This document shows, piece by piece, positions 1 to 8,628 of a DNA stretch of 48,081 nucleotides (its first letter is position 1; the number at the start of each line of letters is the position of its first letter). The translations under genes were made by a program, and so were the position numbers. The DNA is from Flavobacteriales bacterium (lineage in GTDB: Bacteria; Bacteroidota; Bacteroidia; Flavobacteriales; Flavobacteriaceae): assembly GCA_011524915.1 (NCBI GenBank), contig WTJH01000079.1:28627-76707 (forward strand), given 5' to 3'. The notes under the pieces were generated by a model. That model had not been told where the DNA came from. It worked only from the letters and a program-made list of their open reading frames with translations, and did not search any database.

Positions 1-857
1 TTACAACTTCCGGCTTCTGCAATTACAAAACCGAAGCCTTCCCATAGCGAGGGCAGGAGAAACAGATCACCGCTGTAATAGAGTTGTTCGGGTTGTTCGA
101 CAAAGCCTACAAAGGATACATTATTCAGGAGTTGTAAATGTTCCGCTTTTTCTTTTAGCTTACTTTCTAAGCGTCCTGCTCCGCCAATTATCAAATGAAA
201 ATCAATAGCTCTTTGCTTTAATTCAGCTGCTACGTCCAGTAAGAATGTCTGGTTCTTTTGAGTTTCCAAGCGTCCTAGATGCGTAAGGACCAATTCATTA
301 GATTTTCTCTGGTAATAGCTTTCCTTAGGGATATTTTTAAATCGATCAAAGTCTAGGCCGTTATAGATTACTCGTATTTTCTCTTCCGGGAATAGCTGAG
401 AGTTGAAGCTGTTTACACAGGTTTTCGTCGCTTGAGAATTGGCAAGTATTTCATCCACCCCACTGCCAAATATCCATCGATTTAAAGGGGTGTTTTTGAT
501 GGGTATTGCACTTCCTCTTCGGTAAATAATTCGATTGACATTGATCCAACGGCCCACTAAACTTCCGATTTTTAGATCTCTAGAAAGATTGATTATGAGT
601 GTTGTTGGACCAAAAGATTTTAGGATTTTAAATAACTGCAACCACTTTCCTGGCCAAAAGACGCTTACATTACTTATGCTAATTGTTTGATGAGGAAGTT
701 CTGCTTTTTGGGCCCGGGTAAATAATTCGCTTTTGGGATGGCATAGGACACAAACTTTGTATCCTTTTGCATGCATGCGTTGGGCAACTTCAAAATGCCA
801 CTTTTCACCTCCTCCCCAAGCAATTGCTGTGTTGAAAAAAATTAGAGTTTCTTTCAT
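1..857 (-). CDS. GT4-family glycosyltransferase (3' end cut by window edge)
   Basis: Retaining GT-B glycosyltransferase that transfers a sugar from a nucleotide-sugar donor, probably in capsule, O-antigen or exopolysaccharide assembly; the acceptor cannot be told. Reading the minus strand from the ATG at 857 gives 285 open codons to the window edge, so the C-terminus lies outside. A glycine-rich acceptor-side loop (GGGEKWH, residues 15-21) opens the N-terminal domain. The donor-site signature EGFGFVIAE carries the paired glutamates E273 and E281 (EX7E motif). The start overlaps the stop of the upstream glycosyltransferase in an ATGA, implying translational coupling. The family call is firm; substrate and linkage are unknown. 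Confidence 0.93.
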   Translation of the reverse strand, partial: MKETLIFFNTAIAWGGGEKWHFEVAQRMHAKGYKVCVLCHPKSELFTRAQKAELPHQTISISNVSVFWPGKWLQLFKILKSFGPTTLIINLSRDLKIGSLVGRWINVNRIIYRRGSAIPIKNTPLNRWIFGSGVDEILANSQATKTCVNSFNSQLFPEEKIRVIYNGLDFDRFKNIPKESYYQRKSNELVLTHLGRLETQKNQTFLLDVAAELKQRAIDFHLIIGGAGRLESKLKEKAEHLQLLNNVSFVGFVEQPEQLYYSGDLFLLPSLWEGFGFVIAEAGSC

Positions 858-1966
858 GATAAAATCTCTTTGTACAGTTTCAGCCACTGCTTGGCAATTA
901 CTTGATCCGAAAACTGAGTCATATGTTGTTTGCCCCGATCAATCATTTGATCTCGGAAGCTTGAGTCTTGTTGTATCTGTTCTACGGCAGCCCGGAGCTC
1001 ATCAGGTTTTAGGGGATTGATATATACACTGTGGGGTCCTCCTGCCTCTTGCATACATCCGCCTGGGGTGGTAATTACTGGAGTTCCACTACTTAGAGCC
1101 TCGAGAATGGGAATCCCAAAACCTTCTGAAAATGAAGGGTAACAAAAAATCTCAGCACTTTGATAAAGTGCCGGAAGCTCCGAAAACTCAATATTGTGAA
1201 TCAAATAGACACGATCTTGCATTTGATTTCTTTGGATATAGTCTTCCAATTCTTCTGTATAGGCTGTTCTTTTACCTACCAAAACGATGGCATCTGTAGT
1301 TTCCTTTAAAGCCTGAAGGAGAAGTTTTGCATTTTTTCGTGTCTCAAGGGTGCCAACATTTAAAATAAACTGGGAAGGCAAACCGTATTTTTCTAAAACC
1401 TGCTGTTTTTGATCTTGGGGAAGTATTTTGGAAAATTGGGGGTCACATCCTTGATAGATCACTTCAATCTTGGCTGGATCAACGCCTAGGTACTCAACAA
1501 TATCATTTTTGGTTTCTTGGCTAATGGCAACAATTTTGGTAGCAGTACCAACAGCGTGTTTTACTTTTTGTTTGTGGATCCATACATCGATGGGGGAGTA
1601 CAACTGAGGGTGCTTGATGAATATTAAATCGTGAACGCTTACAATTGTAGGGATCTCAAGTCCTTTGGGAAGCTCTCCACTAAGTCCGTGATAAAGCTGA
1701 ATTTTTTCTTGATTTATTTGTTTTCGGATAGGTCCCTGCCTCCATACACCCGATAATTTTTTCCAAATCCACGAATCAGGTAAGTGTTCTACGACCGGAG
1801 TAGAGGCAATTGAAAAAGCAATTTGAGCAGGTTTCGGATTAAATAAATGATAGCTATTGGTGGGGGCTTCGTTCACCAATATTCGAATTAAAGAACGTCC
1901 AAAGTTTCCCAAACCTGTACGGTTGTGGAAAATGCGTTTGGCGTCGTATCCGATTCTTAGCTTCAT
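854..1966 (-). CDS. GT4-family glycosyltransferase
   Basis: Cytoplasmic or peripheral-membrane GT-B glycosyltransferase of about 370 residues, full length for the family. I chose the ATG at 1966 because MKLRIGYDAK is the usual N-terminal beta-strand of the family; an in-frame upstream start at 1981 would add five unconserved residues. Seen in the sequence: the acceptor-side loop RTGLGNFGR (16-24), the VGTLETRKN donor-binding segment (204-212), and EGFGIPILE with E281 and E289 (EX7E). It is first in a two-gene unit with the next glycosyltransferase (ATGA overlap). A TAATTTTG promoter element lies 20 bases upstream. Sugar specificity is unknown. Confidence 0.93.
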   Translation of the reverse strand: MKLRIGYDAKRIFHNRTGLGNFGRSLIRILVNEAPTNSYHLFNPKPAQIAFSIASTPVVEHLPDSWIWKKLSGVWRQGPIRKQINQEKIQLYHGLSGELPKGLEIPTIVSVHDLIFIKHPQLYSPIDVWIHKQKVKHAVGTATKIVAISQETKNDIVEYLGVDPAKIEVIYQGCDPQFSKILPQDQKQQVLEKYGLPSQFILNVGTLETRKNAKLLLQALKETTDAIVLVGKRTAYTEELEDYIQRNQMQDRVYLIHNIEFSELPALYQSAEIFCYPSFSEGFGIPILEALSSGTPVITTPGGCMQEAGGPHSVYINPLKPDELRAAVEQIQQDSSFRDQMIDRGKQHMTQFSDQVIAKQWLKLYKEILS

Positions 1967-1985
1967 AAGGTTTAGTCCCAAAGCT

Positions 1986-1993
1986 CAAAATTA
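1986..1993 (-). promoter_or_regulatory. Putative -7 element (TAATTTTG) for the glycosyltransferase pair
   Basis: Exact match to the Bacteroidota -7 consensus TAnnTTTG on the minus strand, 20 bases before the ATG at 1966. No clear TTTG -33 partner is visible at the usual 17-23 base spacing, so the call rests on the -7 element and its position. Confidence 0.45.
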
Positions 1994-2015
1994 CTAACAA
2001 TACCCCTGAAATACC

Positions 2016-2023
2016 TACTTTTG
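2016..2023 (+). promoter_or_regulatory. Putative -7 element (TACTTTTG) for the DUF616-type gene
   Basis: Exact TAnnTTTG match on the plus strand, 15 bases before the TTG start at 2038, which predicts a leader of only several bases. It sits in the 71-base divergent region opposite the promoter of the GT4 pair. The -33 box is not obvious. Confidence 0.45.
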
Positions 2024-2037
2024 TTTAAAAGCATTTT

Positions 2038-2817
2038 TTGAAACGCTACGTCGTCTATACATGCATTCTTGGGCCCTATAATGGGCTGCTGCCGCAACCC
2101 CAGTTTCCAGATGTCGATTATATATGTTTTACCGATCAGAAATTTAAATCTAGGCATTGGAAAATAATTCAGATTCCCTCCTCAACCGATCCTGCACGGG
2201 AGTCCCGTAGAGCGAAGATTCTCCCGCATTTGTTCCTCGAGGATTATGAATATTCCATATACATCGATGGTAATTTTTTGGTTCTTCAAAACCCAATCCC
2301 CTTGATTCAAAAAGCACTTTCTGAGCACAGCATGGCACATTTTGATCATCATCAGTCTACCGATGCACGGAATTGTATTTATCAAGAATTTGAAGCTATT
2401 CAGACACTTTACGATCAAACGGGAAGACTAAAAGATGATCTAGAGGTTATGGAAAAGCAAATACAGGGCTTTCGTAAAGCTGGTTTTCCAGAAAATCATG
2501 GCTTGTTAAAGGGGGGCGTTCTCATTCGCAGGCATAAGGATTCTCAATTGATTCAAGTTATGAATCAGTGGTGGGACATCGTTCAGCAAAGCAGCCGACG
2601 CGATCAGTTGAGTTTTAATTATGTCGCGTGGAAAAATAATTTCAAATCCCTGTATCTCAGAGGCGATATACGCAACAATTCATACTTCTATATGTTAGGC
2701 GTTCACCGTAAAAATTTCTGGAAGAAATATTTGAAATATCGAATTAAAAAAGGGCTTGGAATCCTCAAACATCCACAAGCCCCTTTAGACTATTATATTT
2801 CTAATTCAAAACCTTAG
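2038..2817 (+). CDS. DUF616/TOD1-MUCI70-like glycosyltransferase domain protein
   Basis: About 259 residues. The sequence fits the DUF616 (glycosyltransferase TOD1/MUCI70-like) family: an N-terminal VVYTCILGPYN strand, then YICFTDQ, a central IYIDGNF resembling a DxD-type donor and metal site, and the block FDHHQSTDARNCIYQEF (about residues 97-113). These are family hallmarks rather than proof of a reaction. The only reasonable start is TTG at 2038, because an in-frame TAA lies 10 bases upstream. It is transcribed away from the GT4 pair and its stop overlaps that of the converging GT2 gene by 4 bases. It probably adds a sugar in the same surface glycan; the product is unknown. Confidence 0.8.
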   Translation: MKRYVVYTCILGPYNGLLPQPQFPDVDYICFTDQKFKSRHWKIIQIPSSTDPARESRRAKILPHLFLEDYEYSIYIDGNFLVLQNPIPLIQKALSEHSMAHFDHHQSTDARNCIYQEFEAIQTLYDQTGRLKDDLEVMEKQIQGFRKAGFPENHGLLKGGVLIRRHKDSQLIQVMNQWWDIVQQSSRRDQLSFNYVAWKNNFKSLYLRGDIRNNSYFYMLGVHRKNFWKKYLKYRIKKGLGILKHPQAPLDYYISNSKP

Positions 2818-3596
2818 CTCACCTGATTCAATCCGTTGGTACAAAATATTTTTTGTTGGGATTTTACAGTTTCAAAGATCTTTAGATTAATAGCTGTACC
2901 CTTAGTCCCGTAAGTTCTTGGATGATCTAAATGATAAACGATGGCTTTGTTTTTCATAGAAATCAATGCTAAGCCCTTTTGTTGCAAACGCCAGCTGATA
3001 TCGTCGTCCTCTCCTACAGTAGCATATACATAGGATTCGTCGTATCCATTAACAGCCATTAGATCCGATTTTTGAACGCCCCAATTACAGCCTTTCAAGC
3101 CTCGAGTAGCCCAGCTGAGACTCAGGGGTAAATACCAATGTTCTTTAAGCTTTTTAGAACCGGAGAACCAAAGTTTCGCAAAAGTCAATCCATGAAATTG
3201 GCGTTGGGATTGTAGTTTTTGGGTAAGGGATTCGGAAAGCATCACTCGACGTCCATAAAAGATACCCGACAGATGAGAAACCTTGCTGTAGGCACGTACT
3301 AAATGTTTGTGCGGGACACAATCGCCATCCAAAAAGATCATAAAATCTCCCTGAGCAGCACGAATACTTTTATTTAAACTGCGATTTTTTCGAAAGCCCT
3401 TATCCTCTTGACTCAAGTGAACAATAGGGAACTTTACTTTTTTTTGAATCTTTCCAATAAAAGTTTGCGTGGCCGGATCGTTGTCATCTTCCGAAACTAT
3501 CACTTCAAAATTCGTATCCGACTGCAGATCTAGTGCACTCAGAATGAGTTCCAGATTAGGAAGGTTTTTGTAGTACGAAATGACAACGGTCAACAT
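2814..3596 (-). CDS. GT2-family glycosyltransferase
   Basis: Inverting GT-A glycosyltransferase of 260 residues. Evidence: an N-terminal VVISYYKN strand, the SEDDND nucleotide-binding segment near residue 35, the metal-binding DGD at 90-92, and a C-terminal galactosyltransferase-type block with GCNWGVQKSDL and the catalytic-region GEDDDISWR. No membrane segment is visible, so it should act at the cytoplasmic face. It starts 2 bases after the dapD stop, so it is probably cotranscribed with dapD even though its role matches the glycan genes on the other side. Its 3' end shares the bases TTAG with the converging DUF616-type gene. Confidence 0.9.
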   Translation of the reverse strand: MLTVVISYYKNLPNLELILSALDLQSDTNFEVIVSEDDNDPATQTFIGKIQKKVKFPIVHLSQEDKGFRKNRSLNKSIRAAQGDFMIFLDGDCVPHKHLVRAYSKVSHLSGIFYGRRVMLSESLTQKLQSQRQFHGLTFAKLWFSGSKKLKEHWYLPLSLSWATRGLKGCNWGVQKSDLMAVNGYDESYVYATVGEDDDISWRLQQKGLALISMKNKAIVYHLDHPRTYGTKGTAINLKIFETVKSQQKIFCTNGLNQVS

Positions 3597-3598
3597 AC

Positions 3599-4405
3599 TT
3601 AGACCGCTACATTATGTTCCCGTAAGGCATCGTTTAAAGATGTTTTCTTATCGGTACTTGCTTTTCGCTGTCCAATGATGAGTGCACAAGGCACCTGATA
3701 GGATCCTGCAGGGAATTCTTTGGTGTAGCTTCCGGGGATCACAACCGAACGCGCAGGTACACGTCCTTTGTATTCTATAGGTTCGCTTCCTGTAACATCA
3801 ATAATTTTGGTTGAGGCAGTAAGGACTACATTGGCCCCCAAAACAGCTTCTTCCTCTACATGAACTCCTTCGACAACAATACATCGAGATCCGATAAACG
3901 CATTGTCTTCAACAATCACAGGAGATGCTTGTAGGGGTTCCAAAACCCCGCCGATACCCACACCACCGCTGAGGTGTACATTTTTTCCAATCTGGGCACA
4001 GCTTCCCACCGTAGCCCAGGTGTCTACCATAGTTCCTGAATCTACATAAGCACCAATATTCACATAGCTGGGCATCATAATCACCCCAGGGGCCAAATAG
4101 GCTCCATGACGTGCTATGGCGTGAGGAACTACTCGAACTTGTTGACTGGCATAATCTTTTTTGAGCGGTATCTTATCGTGAAATTCTAATGGCCCCACTT
4201 CGATGGTTTCCATTTGTTGAATAGGGAAATACAAGACTACGGCTTTCTTGACCCAGGTGTTGATTTGCCAACCCGTATCTGTTTTTTCGGCCACCCGAAG
4301 TTGTCCCAAATCAATTTGGCGGATTACTTCACGAATGGTTTGTTGGGTTTTATCTTCTTTGAGGAGGGAACGGTCTTCCCAAGCGGATTCAATGATTTGT
4401 TGCAT
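3599..4405 (-). CDS. dapD: 2,3,4,5-tetrahydropyridine-2,6-dicarboxylate N-succinyltransferase
   Basis: Converts tetrahydrodipicolinate and succinyl-CoA to N-succinyl-2-amino-6-oxopimelate in the succinylase branch of the lysine/meso-diaminopimelate pathway. The 268-residue length is typical. An N-terminal helical domain is followed by a left-handed beta-helix of hexapeptide repeats from about residue 100 (MMPSYVNIGAYVDSGTMVD, then GVGIGGVLEP and IVVEGVHVEEEAVLGANV), the acyl-CoA-binding signature of DapD. The ATG at 4405 begins the usual helix. A TATTTTTG promoter element sits 15 bases upstream. dapB at 39.5 kb is the preceding enzyme of the same pathway. Confidence 0.97.
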   Translation of the reverse strand: MQQIIESAWEDRSLLKEDKTQQTIREVIRQIDLGQLRVAEKTDTGWQINTWVKKAVVLYFPIQQMETIEVGPLEFHDKIPLKKDYASQQVRVVPHAIARHGAYLAPGVIMMPSYVNIGAYVDSGTMVDTWATVGSCAQIGKNVHLSGGVGIGGVLEPLQASPVIVEDNAFIGSRCIVVEGVHVEEEAVLGANVVLTASTKIIDVTGSEPIEYKGRVPARSVVIPGSYTKEFPAGSYQVPCALIIGQRKASTDKKTSLNDALREHNVAV

Positions 4406-4419
4406 GCTTAAATTTTTTC

Positions 4420-4427
4420 CAAAAATA
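4420..4427 (-). promoter_or_regulatory. Putative -7 element (TATTTTTG) for dapD
   Basis: Exact TAnnTTTG on the minus strand, 15 bases before the dapD ATG, implying a leader of under about 10 bases. It lies back to back with the ruvX promoter in a 65-base divergent region. Confidence 0.5.
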
Positions 4428-4437
4428 AGCTTTTAGG

Positions 4438-4466
4438 TTTGGAATCCTTCGATTGAACTATATTTG
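4438..4466 (+). promoter_or_regulatory. Promoter of the ruvX-def-DUF5606-mazG operon
   Basis: TTTG at 4438-4441, a 16-18 base spacer, then TATATTTG at 4459-4466: a good match to the Bacteroidota TTTG/TAnnTTTG promoter. The -7 box ends only 4 bases before the ATG at 4471, so the transcript would start at or very near the start codon. This argues against an alternative in-frame ATG at 4453, which lies upstream of the -7 box. Confidence 0.6.
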
Positions 4467-4470
4467 GTTT

Positions 4471-4893
4471 ATGAGTCTTTATATCGGGGTCGATTTTGGT
4501 GCCAAACGAACGGGTATTGCGGTTAGCGATCCTACTTTTTTGATTGCATCAGCACATGGGACCTTTGCCACGGAAGAAGTTCTTTCGGAACTTAAAAAAT
4601 TAGCACAACAAGCATCCATTGTTGGATTTGTTATTGGTCAACCCAAACGATGGAGTGGGGAAGCCTCTACTGTAGAGGAATCTATCCTTTCTTGGATCCA
4701 ATCTTTGACTTCGGAGTTTCCCAATATTCCCATCCACAGAGAGGACGAACGCTTTACTTCCAAAATAGCTCAACAAAGTTTAGTGATGGGAGGGGTGAAA
4801 AAAAGCAAAAGAAAAGATAAAAAAATGTTGGATAGCGTCAGTGCTACCTTAATTTTACAATCCTTTTTGGATCGATTAAATAACAGCCTATGA
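4471..4893 (+). CDS. ruvX: Putative pre-16S rRNA nuclease / Holliday junction resolvase-like protein RuvX (YqgF)
   Basis: RNase H-fold nuclease of the YqgF family, implicated in 16S rRNA 5'-end maturation. With the ATG at 4471 the protein is 140 residues, the usual size. Visible motifs: GVDFGAKRTGIAVSDP at 6-21 with the first acidic ligand D8, the VIGQP strand near 54-58, EDERFTS at 91-97, and DSVSATLILQ with D121 completing the acidic site. An ATG at 4453 would add six unconserved residues and lies upstream of the promoter -7 box. It overlaps def by 4 bases (ATGA) and heads a four-gene operon. Confidence 0.95.
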   Translation: MSLYIGVDFGAKRTGIAVSDPTFLIASAHGTFATEEVLSELKKLAQQASIVGFVIGQPKRWSGEASTVEESILSWIQSLTSEFPNIPIHREDERFTSKIAQQSLVMGGVKKSKRKDKKMLDSVSATLILQSFLDRLNNSL

Positions 4894-5480
4894 TAATGCC
4901 TATAGTTGCCTATGGGGCAGCCGTACTTAAACAAAAAGCCGCTCCTATAGAAGCCGATTATACTGCTCTGGAAGCTCTAATTTCAAATATGTGGGAAACC
5001 ATGTATGCTGCCCACGGAGTTGGCCTAGCGGCTCCTCAAGTAGGCTTAGGAATCCGGTTATTTGTCATCGATACAGCACCTTTTGCAGCTGACGATTCCC
5101 TAAGCGAAGACGAACGTCAAGAATTAGAGGGGTTTAAGGAAGTATTTATCAATGCTCAAATCTTAGATGAAACCGGGGAAGCGTGGGACTTCAATGAAGG
5201 TTGCCTCAGTATTCCCGATGTACGAGAAGATGTATTGAGGAATGAAAGTATTCGTATTCAATATTGGGATGAAAACTTTCAAGAGCACACCCGTAGCTTT
5301 AACGGACTTATTGCAAGAGTCATTCAGCACGAATACGACCATATCGAAGGGATCTTGTTTACCGATAAATTATCGCCCCTAAAAAAGCGTTTAATCAAGC
5401 GCAAATTGACAGCCATTTCGCAAGGAAAAATCAATCCTGAATATCCCATGCGATTTCCACAAATGAAAAGAAAACGATAA
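4890..5480 (+). CDS. def: Peptide deformylase
   Basis: Removes the N-formyl group from the initiator methionine of nascent proteins in the cytoplasm. All three family motifs are intact: GVGLAAPQVG (43-52), EGCLSIP (103-109) with metal ligand Cys105, and QHEYDHIEG (146-154) with His147, His151 and catalytic Glu148. The 196-residue length is typical for Bacteroidota, which carry an acidic insert before the second motif. The start overlaps ruvX by 4 bases and DUF5606 follows 2 bases after the stop. Confidence 0.98.
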   Translation: MIMPIVAYGAAVLKQKAAPIEADYTALEALISNMWETMYAAHGVGLAAPQVGLGIRLFVIDTAPFAADDSLSEDERQELEGFKEVFINAQILDETGEAWDFNEGCLSIPDVREDVLRNESIRIQYWDENFQEHTRSFNGLIARVIQHEYDHIEGILFTDKLSPLKKRLIKRKLTAISQGKINPEYPMRFPQMKRKR

Positions 5481-5482
5481 TC

Positions 5483-5914
5483 ATGTCTTTAGAAAAAATT
5501 ATAACGATTCCAGGGCGCCCTGGATTATTCGAAATTCAAACGCACACCCGAACAGGTGTCATTGCACACGAGCTTAAAACAGGGAAAAGGGTAGTTACCC
5601 ATCCCCGAGAACAGTTTAGTGGACTCAAGGATATACAACTCTACACCCTGCAGGGGGAAATTCCCTTAGCCGAGGTATTTCAAAAAGTTTTCGCCCACAG
5701 TCAGGGGAAAAGTTGTTCCGTTTCTCCAAAAGCTAAACCCGACGAATTGGAGGCTTTTTTCTTTGAAGTTTTGGAAGATTATGACGAAGATCGTGTCTAT
5801 CCCAGTGATATCAAGAAAATCATTCAGTGGTATAATCTCCTTTTAGAAAAGGATTTTTTTAAGGATTATCCGATCGAAGCTGAATCTGCTCAACAAGAAA
5901 ATTCTGATGCATAG
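5483..5914 (+). CDS. DUF5606 domain protein
   Basis: A 143-residue cytoplasmic protein without signal or membrane segment. The N-terminal half (LEKIITIPGRPGLFEI, then TGVIAHELKTGKRV) matches the DUF5606 family, which is confined to Bacteroidota and usually sits between def and mazG, as here. The second half is helical and acidic (ELEAFFFEVLEDYDEDRVY near residue 90). The family function is not known. A small beta-barrel followed by helices is plausible, but nothing shows a catalytic site. It overlaps mazG by 8 bases, so it should be made together with Def and MazG. Confidence 0.85.
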   Translation: MSLEKIITIPGRPGLFEIQTHTRTGVIAHELKTGKRVVTHPREQFSGLKDIQLYTLQGEIPLAEVFQKVFAHSQGKSCSVSPKAKPDELEAFFFEVLEDYDEDRVYPSDIKKIIQWYNLLLEKDFFKDYPIEAESAQQENSDA

Positions 5915-6683
5915 TCGAGCAGAAATCCTCGCTCGTGTCGATCGTTTGCTGACCATTATGGATGAACTCCGCGAGCAGTGTCCTTGGGATCGCAAACAGA
6001 CCAACGAGAGCTTGCGGCATCTGACGATTGAAGAGACTTATGAATTGGCAGACGCCATTTTGGATAACAACCCCACAGAAATCAAGAATGAGCTGGGGGA
6101 TCTGCTGTTACACATAATATTTTACGCTAAAATTGGAAGTGAACAAGCTCAATTCGATTTAGGAGATGTAGCGACTTCAATAGCCGAAAAATTAATCCAT
6201 AGACATCCTCATATCTATGGAGATGTAGAAGTAGCCGATGAAGAAGAGGTAAAAAAGAATTGGGAAGCCCTAAAGCTTAAAGAAGGTAAAAAAAGTGTCT
6301 TTGAAGGAGTACCTCGCTCGCTCCCAAGTCTTATTAAAGCCCATAGACTGCAAGATAAAGCTGCTGGAATCGGTTTTGATTGGCCTGATACTGACGGGGT
6401 TTTAGATAAAATTCAGGAAGAGATTCAGGAATTAAAGGAAGCAAAAGCACAAAAGGACAGTACTGCCATGGAAGCAGAGTTTGGAGACGTTCTATTTTCA
6501 CTGATCAATTATGCGCGCTTCCAAAACATTAGTCCAGAAACCGCACTTGAACGAACCAATAAAAAATTTATCGCACGTATTCAGTGGATGGAGCAGCAGG
6601 CGGAAGCCTCAGGTCAAAAGCTTCAAGATTTAGATCTTGAGGCCATGGAAGTGTTGTGGCAAAAAGCCAAAACTCATCTTTAA
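5907..6683 (+). CDS. mazG: Nucleoside triphosphate pyrophosphohydrolase MazG
   Basis: Hydrolyses (d)NTPs to NMP and pyrophosphate, a house-cleaning activity that removes abnormal nucleotides; in E. coli it also affects ppGpp levels. The 258-residue protein has two MazG domains. The first has CPWDRKQTNESL near 20 and the EETYEL...ELGDLLLH metal site (about 38-69). The second has EEIQELKEA and AEFGDVLFSLINYA (about 170-210). It is last in the ruvX operon, and its TAA abuts the stop codon of the converging DUF349 gene with no base between. Confidence 0.96.
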   Translation: MHSRAEILARVDRLLTIMDELREQCPWDRKQTNESLRHLTIEETYELADAILDNNPTEIKNELGDLLLHIIFYAKIGSEQAQFDLGDVATSIAEKLIHRHPHIYGDVEVADEEEVKKNWEALKLKEGKKSVFEGVPRSLPSLIKAHRLQDKAAGIGFDWPDTDGVLDKIQEEIQELKEAKAQKDSTAMEAEFGDVLFSLINYARFQNISPETALERTNKKFIARIQWMEQQAEASGQKLQDLDLEAMEVLWQKAKTHL

Positions 6684-8585
6684 TTATTCTGTTTCTTCCT
6701 CCTGAGTGTCCTCATCTTCCGAAGCAGCTTCAGTTTTGTGGAGCTTGTGTTGGGCTTGCTTTAGGCGCTTAAAGCGATCTGTTAGCGCCTCTATTTTTTC
6801 GGTAAGCGCAGCCGATTTTTCCGTTACTTCTTTGACAAGAGGATTTTCGGCACTTGCGTTACTAAAGAATTCTAAATTGTTTTCCAGTTGAGTACGTTCG
6901 GTTTTGAGTTGATCGATCTGTCCTTTCACTTGGGTCATTTCTTCGATCAGGGTATCTCCCCAATTCCCGAATACGGTTAAACGAATTTCAAATTGAATCA
7001 ATTCTTTATCTGTGGAATTGATAGGCGCAGCCTGAACCTTTTTCTCAACAGCCTTAATAAATGCTTGCCCATTTTTCATTGCAGCAGACTTGTTAAGAGC
7101 TCCAGTGGTTTGGCAGGTTTTCCAAAGATCTAAAAAGTAGTCTTGGATAGCGGCCGCATCTGCAGGGATATCGACTTTGGCAACGGTTTCAATCAATGCC
7201 AATTGAGCTTGGTGTACACTTTCTTCCTGAGGACTTAATTGGAGATAGTCTCCTCGAAGTCTTTCAAAGTAAAGGTTACAGTTTTGTCTAAATTCTTCCC
7301 AAAGGGCGTCTCCTACTTTTCGAGGAACAAAGCCGATTTTTTTCCACTGATTCTGTAGGTTTTTGACCCGCTGGCTGTGACGATCCCAATCCTCGAGTTC
7401 CAAGATGTTTTTGACTTCCTGAATTAACTCCTTACGTTGGTCAATGGCCTGTTTATGAACCCTCTTTTGGTTTTTATAGAATTCGTTCTTCGTGCGATTA
7501 AATTCACGGCCCAGCTCTCTAAACTGATTCCAAGTAATTCTACTATCTGCCTTTGAAACTTGTCCTGTATTTTGAAATTCGGCTCTTAAAACATGGAATT
7601 TCTGACCGAGTTGTTGCCAGCCCTTATGGGATTGTGCTTTCTTTTCGATCAGTTCTTTCATATCATTTATCAGTTGCTGGCGCTTTTGGAGATTTTGCTG
7701 TTGAAACTGGTCGATATTTTTTTCGTAGTCGTGCCGCTTATCGTGGATTATTTTTGTGGCGGCCTTAAATCTATTCCAAAGATCTTCCCGATGTTCTCGA
7801 GCCACGGGACCTAAGTCATTTTTCCACTGTCTGTGGAGGGTATTGAGGTCACGAGATGCTTTTACGATATTATCGCTTTTCGCTAAAACTTCGGCCTTCT
7901 CAATTATTATTAGTTTTTTTTCGTAGTTGTGTTTAAAATCCAGCTCTCGAAGTTCCCGGTTCAAGTGTAAAAAATCATAAAAACGCTCTACATGGTGTTT
8001 ATAGGTTTCCCAGATATTATTGCTTTCTGAACGAGGTACGGAGCCACATTTATGCCAGCTCTCCCGAAGGGCTCTGAACTTGCTGTAAACAGAATTTATG
8101 TTGTCTTGACTGCCAATCAGATTTTTGATTTCTTCAATAATTTGACGGCGACGTTCTAAATTAACTTTTTGACTCTCTTCTAAATCCCGATAATGTTTGC
8201 GTCGTTTTTGTCGAAATTCATAAGAAACTTGATCCCATTGTTTTTTATAAGGAGGGTTGAAGTAGAAATCTATTTCATTTCCTCCACCCGATATAAAGTT
8301 GGCTTTTTCTTGCTTTAAGATCTCTTGAAATTTGGCTTCAAACAAAGCAGTAATCTGCTTTATTTCATCCGAAATCTGAGGAATTTCTTTTCCTTGGAGC
8401 AATACAGTAGCTGCTTCAATAAGCCCTGTAATGTCTAAATCTTGGTAATTCTTAGTTGGCTCGGGTTTATTTTCCGTGCTTTCCGTTGCTTTGGAGTCAA
8501 CTTCGGAAGGGGGTGTCGCACCCTCTGCAGCAGCCTGATTGGCTGACGGCTCATTTGAGGGATCAATGGTTTCTGGGTATTCCAT
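6684..8585 (-). CDS. DUF349 repeat protein
   Basis: A 633-residue, highly charged, helical protein with no signal peptide. It carries about five DUF349 repeats (PF03993), recognisable by the recurrent W-x(n)-F pattern: SWHKCGSVPRSESNNIWE, QWKNDLGPVAREHREDLWN, EFQNTGQVSKADSRITW and QWKKIGFVPRKVGDALWEEF. An acidic low-complexity N-terminus (about 1-55) and a C-terminal coiled coil (about 555-615) flank them. DUF349 proteins are widespread in Bacteroidota without an assigned molecular role. It is last in the long minus-strand run, 43 bases after aroE, with a near-consensus TATTTTTA at 8605-8612 that may give it its own promoter. Confidence 0.88.
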   Translation of the reverse strand: MEYPETIDPSNEPSANQAAAEGATPPSEVDSKATESTENKPEPTKNYQDLDITGLIEAATVLLQGKEIPQISDEIKQITALFEAKFQEILKQEKANFISGGGNEIDFYFNPPYKKQWDQVSYEFRQKRRKHYRDLEESQKVNLERRRQIIEEIKNLIGSQDNINSVYSKFRALRESWHKCGSVPRSESNNIWETYKHHVERFYDFLHLNRELRELDFKHNYEKKLIIIEKAEVLAKSDNIVKASRDLNTLHRQWKNDLGPVAREHREDLWNRFKAATKIIHDKRHDYEKNIDQFQQQNLQKRQQLINDMKELIEKKAQSHKGWQQLGQKFHVLRAEFQNTGQVSKADSRITWNQFRELGREFNRTKNEFYKNQKRVHKQAIDQRKELIQEVKNILELEDWDRHSQRVKNLQNQWKKIGFVPRKVGDALWEEFRQNCNLYFERLRGDYLQLSPQEESVHQAQLALIETVAKVDIPADAAAIQDYFLDLWKTCQTTGALNKSAAMKNGQAFIKAVEKKVQAAPINSTDKELIQFEIRLTVFGNWGDTLIEEMTQVKGQIDQLKTERTQLENNLEFFSNASAENPLVKEVTEKSAALTEKIEALTDRFKRLKQAQHKLHKTEAASEDEDTQEEETE

Positions 8586-8628
8586 GGGAATTGTCTTATA
8601 TACGTAAAAATAGCAAAATCCTTAGAAA

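Noticed and set aside
4453-4471. Upstream in-frame ATG as the ruvX start
   Set aside because: It precedes the TATATTTG promoter box, and the extra residues (MNYIWF) are not part of the family N-terminus.
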